Source of the DNA: JBEKCP01 sp050014815
GTDB taxonomy: Bacteria; Planctomycetota; Planctomycetia; Pirellulales; Thermoguttaceae
Direction of reading: 5' to 3'
DNA length: 29,596 nucleotides
Assembly (NCBI GenBank): GCA_050014815.1
Contig: JBEKCP010000010.1
Span: 1-29,596 of the forward strand
The notes beneath the pieces were generated by a model. The model was given only the letters and a program-made list of their open reading frames with translations. It did no database searches and was not told where the DNA came from. Made by a program: the position numbers and the translations under genes. Positions 23,357 to 29,596 of this stretch are shown piece after piece; within the stretch, counting starts at the first letter, position 1; each line of letters opens with the position of its first letter.

Positions 23357-25693
23357 ATGAGAGACCAGGACAAGACGAAGGAGCAACTCATCGCCGAGCT
23401 TGGAGAGTTGCGACGGCGGGCGGCCGACATTGGCGACCGGGGGCGGCCTGAGGCGGCACTGCAGGAAAGCGAGGAACGCTTCCGGAAGCTCTTTGACGAA
23501 GGGCCGATAGGCATTCTGCTGGTCGGCACGGACGGCCGCATCCAGCGCGCCAACCGGCGTTTCTGCGAGATGCTCGGCTATTCGGAGGGCGAAATCGTCG
23601 CCGCGGGGCTGGCCGGCATCTCCCACCCCGACGACTGGGAGCGGGATCTCCCCTTCGTTTCACGCCTTTGGCGCGGCGAAATCTCGTGCTACCACGTGGA
23701 GAAACGCTATCTTCGCAAGGACGGCCAGGTGCTGCGGGGGCAATTGACGGTCTCGTTGATGCACGATGGAGCAGGCAGGCCGACAAACACCGTCGGCATG
23801 GTCGAAGACATTACCGAGCGGAAGCAGGCGGAGGAAAGACTGCAAGAGAGCGAACGGCTGTTGCGAGCGCTGATCGACGCCAGTCCCGAGTCCGTCTTCC
23901 TGCTGGATGCCGATGAGACCATTCTTCTCGCCAATGAAACGAGTGCCCACCGCCTTGGCATGACCATCGACAAGATGATCGGCAAGAAACCAAGGGATAT
24001 AGTTTCCCCAAAGGTAGCCAATGAAAGGACCCGGCATTTCGACGAGGTCGTTCGGACGGGCAAGGCGGTCCGTTTCGAGGACAAGCGATCCGGCCGATAC
24101 TATCAGAATGCCATGCACCCGATTCTCGATGAGCAAGGGAAAGTCGTCGCCGTTGCCGTCCTGGCGATAGACCAGACCGAGCAGAAGGGGGCGGAGCAGG
24201 CGTTGCAGAAGGCCCGCGACCAACTGGAAAGGCAAGTCAACGAGCGAACCGTTGAACTGACCAGGGCAAATGACGAACTCGCCATCTTCCGGAAGTTTGC
24301 CGAGGCCTCGGGCGAGGGCGTCGGAATGTCCGACTTCGACGGCCGCATTGTCTATGCAAATCGATCGATGTGCCGGTTGTTCGGCGAAGAGGAGCCGAAA
24401 GACGTCGTCGGCAAGAACGTGTCTGCCTATTACCCCGAGAAATATGTGCAAAGGCGGAAGGATGAAATGATTCCCGCCTTGTTGCGAGAAGGACATTGGC
24501 ACGCCGAACAGACGGTCTTGCCGCGCCGTGGACAGGCGATCCAAACCTGGCAGAGCACCTTCCTGATCCGGGACGAGAACGGCAACCCGTTGCGGATTGC
24601 GGTTGTGATCGGCGACATTACGGCCCGCAAGCAGGCCGAAGAGGCGCTGCGGGCGAGCGAGGAAAAGTACAGGGGCGTGGCGGAAGCCTGCCCGGATGCC
24701 ATCGTCATGTCGGACCTGGACGGGCGGGTGCTCTTCGCTTCCCGGCAGACGTGGAGATTGCTCGGCCTTGCGGATTCGGACGAATTGGTTGGTCGAAGCG
24801 TGTTCGACTTTGTGATCGAGAGTGATCGCGGGCGGTTGGCGGCGAACCTGGCCCACCTGGTCCAGGCGGGAGTGCGAAGGAATACGGAGTATGCGGCGCT
24901 TCGCAAGGATGGAACCACGGTTCCCAACGAGACGTGTTCCGCGGTGATTCGGGATGCCTCGGGAAGACCCAAGGCCGTCATGGCGGTGATTCGCGACATC
25001 ACCGAGCGCAATCGGGCTGAGGAGGCCCTGCGGCGAGAACGCCGCACCCTGGAGCACCTGCTCCAAGCCAGCGACCACGAGCGCCGGTTGATCGCCTACG
25101 ACATCCACGACGGTCTGGCCCAGCAGTTGGCCGGTGCGATCATGCAATTCCAGATTTACGAGTATCAGAAGGACGGGCAGCCGCAGGACGCCCGGAAAGC
25201 GTATGACGGAGGCATGTCCCTGTTGCGAGAAAGCCACTGCGAGGCCCGGCGCCTCATCAGTGGCGTGAGGCCGCCGATCCTGGACGAATCGGGCGTCATG
25301 GCCGCTATCGCCCACCTGGTCCACGATCCGGTCTTCGACCGGGGGCCGAAGATCGATTTCCGCAACCGGGTCACGTTTCACCGGCTGGCCCCGGTCCTGG
25401 AGAACGTGATCTACAGGATCGTCCAGGAGGGGTTGACCAATGCCCGAAATCACAGCAACGCCGACAAAATCCTTGTCAGCCTGGTCCAGCGGGACGGCCG
25501 TCTTTGGATCGCGATCCGGGATTGGGGTATCGGCTTCGACCCCAAGACGGCCCAGGAGACCTCGTTCGGGCTGAAAGGCATCCGTGAGCGGGCCCGCCTG
25601 CTGGGAGGCAAGTGCCGCATCAAGAGCAAGCCCGGCGAGGGGACTTCCATCGTCGTGGAATTACCGGTCGTTGAACAAGAATCGGAGCAGTAG
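23357..25693 (+). CDS. Multi-PAS sensor histidine kinase, NarL/DegS type
   Basis: A 778-residue, apparently soluble kinase with no membrane segment or signal peptide. An N-terminal coiled coil (to about 45) leads to four PAS domains (about 45-155, 170-285, 310-430, 440-555), most followed by the PAC-type ending DITERKQAEE or DITARKQAEE. A dimerisation and phosphoacceptor domain of the HisKA_3 class has YDIHDGLAQQLAG with phospho-His584. The ATPase domain follows (VQEGLTNARNHSNA N-box, IRDWGIGFDP G1-box, GLKGIRERARLLGG). Such kinases pair with LuxR-type response regulators, but none is in the window. ATG 23357 (AGGTG seven bases upstream) fits better than the frame's upstream end, which translates a repeat. 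Signal unknown. Confidence 0.93.
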   Translation: MRDQDKTKEQLIAELGELRRRAADIGDRGRPEAALQESEERFRKLFDEGPIGILLVGTDGRIQRANRRFCEMLGYSEGEIVAAGLAGISHPDDWERDLPFVSRLWRGEISCYHVEKRYLRKDGQVLRGQLTVSLMHDGAGRPTNTVGMVEDITERKQAEERLQESERLLRALIDASPESVFLLDADETILLANETSAHRLGMTIDKMIGKKPRDIVSPKVANERTRHFDEVVRTGKAVRFEDKRSGRYYQNAMHPILDEQGKVVAVAVLAIDQTEQKGAEQALQKARDQLERQVNERTVELTRANDELAIFRKFAEASGEGVGMSDFDGRIVYANRSMCRLFGEEEPKDVVGKNVSAYYPEKYVQRRKDEMIPALLREGHWHAEQTVLPRRGQAIQTWQSTFLIRDENGNPLRIAVVIGDITARKQAEEALRASEEKYRGVAEACPDAIVMSDLDGRVLFASRQTWRLLGLADSDELVGRSVFDFVIESDRGRLAANLAHLVQAGVRRNTEYAALRKDGTTVPNETCSAVIRDASGRPKAVMAVIRDITERNRAEEALRRERRTLEHLLQASDHERRLIAYDIHDGLAQQLAGAIMQFQIYEYQKDGQPQDARKAYDGGMSLLRESHCEARRLISGVRPPILDESGVMAAIAHLVHDPVFDRGPKIDFRNRVTFHRLAPVLENVIYRIVQEGLTNARNHSNADKILVSLVQRDGRLWIAIRDWGIGFDPKTAQETSFGLKGIRERARLLGGKCRIKSKPGEGTSIVVELPVVEQESEQ

Positions 25694-25717
25694 CGGGTCG
25701 GCGCCCCTCATTTTCGC

Positions 25718-25747
25718 TTGACAATGGCGGTCGGGCGGGATTACAAT
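25718..25747 (+). promoter_or_regulatory. Sigma70-type promoter for the prepilin-PA14 gene
   Basis: TTGACA (25718-25723) and TACAAT (25742-25747) with an 18-base spacer give a near-consensus promoter just after the kinase stop. The start site would lie near 25754, leaving a leader of about 105 bases that ends with GGAGGT before the ATG. The three genes downstream may all depend on it. Confidence 0.65.
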
Positions 25748-25861
25748 CAAGCGCCTTCCTGTGATGCTTGCGCGGTTGCATCGAAGAGGGGCGGGAGTCG
25801 GGCCCAGGGCGCTCAAAGGTACCCCGCCGCGGGGGTGCCGTAGTAGTAAGGAGGTAGTGGG

Positions 25862-26986
25862 ATGGGAACGAAGCGGTCTCTTCCGGCGTTCACGCTCGTC
25901 GAGTTGCTGGTCGTCATCGTCATCATCGGCATTCTCGTGGGGCTGGCGCTGCCGGCCATCCAATCGTCGCGGGCAACCGCCCGCACCGTGCAATGCGCCG
26001 GCAACCTGCACCAGATCGGCGTTGCCGTCCAGCATTACATTCAGAAACGGCTGAAGTCGCCCGACCCGAGCACCGTCTTGCACAGCTTCGACCAGTATAT
26101 CGAGGGCCAGCAATCCGTCTACGTTTGCCCGTCGTTCGCCAAGCTTGCGATCGGCAGCACGGGATCGACGACGACCGTGACGCCGAACACCTCCTACGGC
26201 GTCAACATGTGCCTGCAGTCCATGATGGCCAACGATTCGCAGAAGATCATCGTGACCGATGCAACGACCGAGTTGCTGGAATACGAGGGCTCCAATTTCC
26301 AGTCGTGGGCCACATCCATTGCGCCGCGGCACAGCGGCATGCTGAACGTTCTGTATTTTGACGGGCACATCGAGCGGCAGTCGCCCGCCACGATCAATCC
26401 CTATGCCTTGGCCTCGACGGCAAGCGGCCCGCCCCCCTCGAACACGATCGACGTTGTGGCCGAGATGTGGCGCCCGTACTCGGGCGTGTGCAACATGTGC
26501 GGCGGCGGCCTGCTGGGCACGTATTACGAGAGCTGCGGCAACGAATGGAACGGCGCTTCTTACACCCGCATCGACTCTTGTATGACCTATCCGTTCGGAG
26601 GCAATGGCCTGCCCTACAATGAGCCGCCATCGCCGGCAGACCCCCACGGAAGCGCGTATCCCCCGTGGACGGCGACTTGGACCGGGCAGATCAGGGCCGA
26701 TCGCACCGAGCCCTACACCTTCTGGGTCCGCGTCGACAATGAGGTCTGGGTGTACATCAACGGCCAACAGGTCATCACCCGCAACACCGGGGGGGGGGCG
26801 TGTCAGAATTGGCAGGCCTCCGCTCAACCGGTCAACATGACGGCCGGCCAGTGGTGCGATATCGAGATCAAGTATCAGCAGTTTGATTGTGGTTCTCCTG
26901 GACACGTGTCGGTCCAATGGTCGTCCCCGTCGACGCCGCAGGGCAACATCCCGGCGTGCAATCTGCGGCCGCCCCCGTCGCCCTGA
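25862..26986 (+). CDS. Type IV-like prepilin fused to a PA14 domain
   Basis: A 374-residue exported pseudopilin-like protein. The N-terminus is a prepilin signal: LPAFTLVELLVVIVIIGILVG, with cleavage expected before F10 and the conserved Glu at position +5 (E14). The residue before the cut is Ala instead of the usual Gly, which may slow processing. A shortened DUF1559-like body follows, with H157-x9-D167-G168 (HSGMLNVLYFDG), the planctomycete H-X9-DG motif. Residues about 215-370 form a PA14-like beta-barrel (LLGTYYES, WTGQIRADRTEPYTFWVRVD, VYINGQQVI), a carbohydrate-binding fold. It probably displays a glycan-binding head at the cell surface. GGAGGT lies six bases before the ATG. A G10 tract lies within the PA14 region. 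Next gene follows after nine bases. Confidence 0.88.
   Translation: MGTKRSLPAFTLVELLVVIVIIGILVGLALPAIQSSRATARTVQCAGNLHQIGVAVQHYIQKRLKSPDPSTVLHSFDQYIEGQQSVYVCPSFAKLAIGSTGSTTTVTPNTSYGVNMCLQSMMANDSQKIIVTDATTELLEYEGSNFQSWATSIAPRHSGMLNVLYFDGHIERQSPATINPYALASTASGPPPSNTIDVVAEMWRPYSGVCNMCGGGLLGTYYESCGNEWNGASYTRIDSCMTYPFGGNGLPYNEPPSPADPHGSAYPPWTATWTGQIRADRTEPYTFWVRVDNEVWVYINGQQVITRNTGGGACQNWQASAQPVNMTAGQWCDIEIKYQQFDCGSPGHVSVQWSSPSTPQGNIPACNLRPPPSP
26789..26798 (+). repeat. Ten-G homopolymer inside the PA14 coding region
   Basis: Ten consecutive G encode Gly-Gly-Gly and the first base of an Ala codon. Slippage by one base would frameshift the last 60 or so residues of the PA14 head. Confidence 0.9.
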
Positions 26987-26995
26987 GGGATTCCC

Positions 26996-27661
26996 ATGTC
27001 ATGCCGCGGCCTTGTCCGGATTTCTGTGTCAGCCCGAAGGGGACAGTCCCATTTTCGGGCCGACGCTCCGCGTCTGCCGCGAAAATCGGGACAGTCCCCG
27101 TATCCCCGTTGGCTCCGTTCATGCCTGTGGGTTGCGGTTCTGCTTGGCGGTCTGACCTCCTGCGGCAAGAAGGACGATCCGCCGCCCCGCTCGCGCGACG
27201 AGATCTTCCTGCAGCGCCTGGAACTGCCGGCCGTGTACCTGACCGCCAAATCGCACAAGCGGATCATCGAGCGGGCGGGCCTGCCCCTGTTTACCAAGGA
27301 TCCGGAGACGGGCGAAGTGGTTTGGCCCGCCCTGTGCTGCACGAACCCCGACTGCCCCGGCCGGCGGGACGGCGAGCCCTTGCTGTTCATCGAGCCGGAT
27401 GCTGACTACGCCTGTCCCCAGTGCGCCGTCAAGCGCAATCTCGCCGCCGAGACCGAGGCCGTCCGCCAGCAATACATCAACTGGGTGCGACCTTACGTGC
27501 TGCCCGAAACGGCCGAGAAGCTGAAACAACTCGACGCGGAGCTTCAGAGGCGCGTGGAGTACGAACGGATCATGCGAGTCGCCCCGACCCCGAACAAGCC
27601 CCCGCCTCCGCTCACCGGCGGCCCCCAGCCGACCAAGGCCGACCCCGCCTCGCGGCCTTAG
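26996..27661 (+). CDS. Hypothetical lipoprotein with zinc-ribbon-like cysteines
   Basis: A 221-residue protein of unknown function. The real body starts with WLRSCLWVAVLLGGLTSCGK, a lipoprotein signal with lipobox Cys. Before it are about 40 residues that are the translation of a dispersed palindromic repeat (27039-27099), since the only ATG in frame is at 26996; an unrecognised alternative start (CTG or TTG) nearer the signal is possible. Cysteines in CCTNPDC (about residues 109-115) and CPQC (about 138-141) resemble a zinc ribbon. The C-terminus is Pro-rich (NKPPPPLTGGPQPT). It lies nine bases after the prepilin gene and 12 bases before the PQQ-propeller gene, suggesting an operon. Confidence 0.65.
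   Translation: MSCRGLVRISVSARRGQSHFRADAPRLPRKSGQSPYPRWLRSCLWVAVLLGGLTSCGKKDDPPPRSRDEIFLQRLELPAVYLTAKSHKRIIERAGLPLFTKDPETGEVVWPALCCTNPDCPGRRDGEPLLFIEPDADYACPQCAVKRNLAAETEAVRQQYINWVRPYVLPETAEKLKQLDAELQRRVEYERIMRVAPTPNKPPPPLTGGPQPTKADPASRP
27039..27099. repeat. GGGGACAGTCCC palindromic element, third copy
   Basis: GGGGACAGTCCC at 27039-27050 and GGGACAGTCCCC at 27088-27099 enclose the same ATTTTCG/CGAAAAT inner arms as 4489-4605, but the loop is longer and different. It falls inside the reading frame of the lipoprotein gene. Confidence 0.85.
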
Positions 27662-27673
27662 CCCGGATTATCC

Positions 27674-29596
27674 GTGAGAAACCCGCCATCCGTAACGTGT
27701 TGGTTCTTGCTGGCGGCCACATGCGCCTTTGCAGAGGCGCTGTCTGCCGCGGACTGGCCCATGTGGCGGTATGACGCCGGCCGGACCGCCGCCTCGCCGG
27801 AGACCTTGCCCGACCAACTCCACCTCGCATGGCTTCGTCAACTCCCGCCGCAGAGTACGGCGTGGAAAGACGAAGAAACGATGAAATTCGACCGGAGTTA
27901 TGAGCCGGTGGTGGTGGGCAAGCACCTGCTGGTCGGCTCCACGGTCAACGACAGCCTGACGGCCTACGACGTGGAGACGGGGGCCCGGCAGTGGCGGTTC
28001 TATGCCGACGGGCCGATCCGCACCGCGCCAGCCGGCTGGAACGACAGCGTCTTCGTGGCCGCCGATGACGGCTGCTTGTATTGCGTCGCCGTGGCCGACG
28101 GAAAGCTCCGTTGGCGGTTTCGCGGCGGCCCCAACGACCGCCGCCTGATAGGCAACGAGCGGCTGATCTCCACCTGGCCGGCCCGGGGCGGCCCGGTCGT
28201 CGCCGACGGCAACGTCTACCTCGCCGTCGGCGTGTGGCCGTTCATGGGCACGTTCGTCTATGCGCTGGACGCCCGGACCGGCCGCGTGCTCTGGGTCAAC
28301 GACAGCACCAGTTTCACGTGGCGACAGTTGCCGCACTATGGGTCCGCCTCGTTCTCGGGGCATTCGCCGCAAGGACACCTGGCGGCTGTCGGAGACAAAC
28401 TGATCGTGCCGGGCAGCCGTTTCCAGCCCGCCGTATTCGACCGCCGCACCGGCGAGTTCCTGTACTATGCCGACGGGCTGGGGCCGGAAGTTGCCGGCGA
28501 AGGCCGCTTCGGGCTGGCGGGCGGCAGTATCTTCGAGCTGGTTCGAGGCCGCAATGTCCGCGTGGATTCGCTTGCTCACCCGGGCCACTGCGTCCTGGCC
28601 CCGGACCGATGGTACACCGCGGCAGGCGTGCTGGACATGGGGAACCTGGATCTGAAGGATACCATCGTCGAGGTGCCGACCAGCCCCGAGCCGGACGCCC
28701 CGATGGCATCGCTGCCGGTCCTGGTCGGCAGCGTCAAGAGACTTTCGTCTGGAGCGGGTCCCGTCTGGCTCCGTGCCGGCGCAAAGCTGGTCGTGGCGCG
28801 CACGGGAGAGGTGCAGCTTTTCGACGCCGCCAAGGCCGCGGAAGCGAAGCCGGTTTGGCAAGGCGCCTTTGACGGTTCCCCCGGCAGCATTTTATCCGCC
28901 GGCGGACGGCTGTTCATCGTAACCTTGGAAGGCGCAATCTACTGCTTTGGTCCGGCTTCGGCCAATCCGCCGACCTACCCGGCGAGCCAACCGGCAGCGC
29001 ATCCACCCGGCGCCTGGGCCGAGCGTGTACGGCAAATCCTCCAGGCGACCGGCTCGACGGACGGCTACTGCCTGGTCTTGGGTCTGGCCGACGGCGGCCT
29101 GGTCGAAGAACTGGTCCGCCAGAGCAATCTGCACGTGATCGCGGTCGACGACGACGCTGCAAAGGTCCTTGCCCTGCGCCGCCGATTGGACGCTGCGGGA
29201 ACATACGGTGCGCGGGCGGCCGCGATCGAAATCAAGCCGGCGGCGTTCACGGCGGTCCCTTATTGGGCCAGTCTCATCGTATCGGAGGACGCAGAAGCGG
29301 CGGGGCTGGGGCGAGACGAGGGGATGCTCCAGCGGATCTTTCGGCTGCTGCGGCCTTACGGCGGCGTCGCCTGCCTTGCCCTGCCGGCCCAGAAGCTCCC
29401 CTCTCCTTCCAGGAGAGGGGCAGGGGGTGAGGGCGGACTACAGCCCGGGGCCGCGAAAAGCGACCATATCAGCCCGATCGTCCCTCACCCCGGCCCTCTC
29501 CCGGCGGGAGAGGGGGACCAGTCGAGACTTGCAGACGCCGAAGTCAAGCAATCCGGGGCGTGGACGTTGCTCCGCCGGATCGGTCCGCCGCCGGGC
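27674..29596 (+). CDS. PQQ-like beta-propeller fused to a methyltransferase-like domain (partial, runs off the end)
   Basis: An open frame of 641 codons with no stop to the window's last base. The likely start is GTG at 27674 followed by a signal peptide (FLLAATCAFAEALSAADW). Residues about 30-430 are a PQQ-like/BamB-type beta-propeller: ADWPMWRYDAGRTA, then repeats such as VYALDARTGRVLW, LTAYDVETGARQW and LYCVAVADGKLRW. Residues about 445-570 look like a Rossmann fold of class I methyltransferases (LVLGLADGGLVEEL, then HVIAVDDD), with motif I lacking the usual GxGxG. Such fusions occur in planctomycetes; I know no established function. A pair of palindromic repeats inserts about 40 residues in frame at 575-615, after which family-like sequence resumes (AEVKQSGAWTLLRRIG). 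Confidence 0.85.
   Translation, partial: MRNPPSVTCWFLLAATCAFAEALSAADWPMWRYDAGRTAASPETLPDQLHLAWLRQLPPQSTAWKDEETMKFDRSYEPVVVGKHLLVGSTVNDSLTAYDVETGARQWRFYADGPIRTAPAGWNDSVFVAADDGCLYCVAVADGKLRWRFRGGPNDRRLIGNERLISTWPARGGPVVADGNVYLAVGVWPFMGTFVYALDARTGRVLWVNDSTSFTWRQLPHYGSASFSGHSPQGHLAAVGDKLIVPGSRFQPAVFDRRTGEFLYYADGLGPEVAGEGRFGLAGGSIFELVRGRNVRVDSLAHPGHCVLAPDRWYTAAGVLDMGNLDLKDTIVEVPTSPEPDAPMASLPVLVGSVKRLSSGAGPVWLRAGAKLVVARTGEVQLFDAAKAAEAKPVWQGAFDGSPGSILSAGGRLFIVTLEGAIYCFGPASANPPTYPASQPAAHPPGAWAERVRQILQATGSTDGYCLVLGLADGGLVEELVRQSNLHVIAVDDDAAKVLALRRRLDAAGTYGARAAAIEIKPAAFTAVPYWASLIVSEDAEAAGLGRDEGMLQRIFRLLRPYGGVACLALPAQKLPSPSRRGAGGEGGLQPGAAKSDHISPIVPHPGPLPAGEGDQSRLADAEVKQSGAWTLLRRIGPPPG
29396..29517. repeat. 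Inverted pair of the CTCCCCTCTCC...GTGAGGG element inside a coding region
   Basis: 29396-29433 reads like copies 1 and 2 near 6623 and 7140; 29482-29517 is the inverted form (CCTCACCCC...GGGAGAGGGGGA). Both keep the reading frame open and encode Pro/Gly/Arg-rich peptides (SPSRRGAGGEGG and PHPGPLPAGEGD). Confidence 0.9.

Noticed and set aside
21616..25453. Long minus-strand open frames opposite the ABC exporter and the kinase
   Set aside because: Low-complexity shadows without signals, in genes with strong family motifs on the plus strand.
1..29596. tRNA, rRNA and riboswitch genes
   Set aside because: I looked through the gaps for cloverleaf-like and known riboswitch sequences and saw none; a covariance search was not possible.

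Overview
The window is high-GC chromosomal DNA that most resembles a member of the Planctomycetota (Pirellulales-like). The lineage call rests on family content: a prepilin with an H-X9-DG motif, a HYExAFE-type protein, a tiny Cys-rich lipoprotein ending in a TYPYYTTRGPRDFL motif, a secreted PQQ-propeller protein fused to a Rossmann/methyltransferase-like domain, a secreted heparinase II/III-like protein, and an unusual density of dispersed palindromic repeats. This is inference from sequence; no marker gene such as rRNA is present.

Layout. Positions 1-1560 are a graveyard: the 3' end (domains V-VI) of a probable group II intron, one small lipoprotein gene (minus), a decapitated secreted-protein fragment (minus) and an RHS/YD-repeat scrap (plus). 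Positions 1561-4437 (minus) encode a large secreted heparinase II/III-like protein, followed by tandem palindromic repeats. Positions 4769-6284 hold a broken nagB start and an intact Gfo/Idh/MocA oxidoreductase. Positions 6306-9608 (minus) hold a small Cys protein, a low-molecular-weight phosphatase-like protein, a LysE-family exporter and a 14.5-repeat HEAT protein. Positions 9979-13107 (minus) hold two adjacent PD-(D/E)XK-like proteins (HYExAFE and GxxExxY, the second bracketed by 29-bp inverted repeats), hisS and a YkgJ-type Cys-cluster protein.

Positions 13405-19386 are a complete tripartite RND efflux system: pump and adaptor overlap by 4 bases on minus, and the outer-membrane channel is divergent on plus. 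After a small lipoprotein (minus) the rest reads plus: a metallophosphoesterase, an MsbA-type ABC exporter with an unusual coiled-coil insert, a multi-PAS NarL-type histidine kinase, and then a likely co-transcribed group behind a good sigma70-like promoter: prepilin-PA14 fusion, lipoprotein, and the PQQ-propeller/methyltransferase-like protein that runs off the end.

The most distinctive feature is the repeat landscape. At least nine unrelated palindromic or inverted-pair elements lie in the gaps, several built from short words repeated every 8-10 bases, and some extend into coding sequence: the tail of the phosphatase, the leader of the 26996-27661 lipoprotein, and an in-frame pair inside the last gene. 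The GxxExxY gene framed by one such inverted pair is the best candidate for a repeat-associated, possibly mobile unit.
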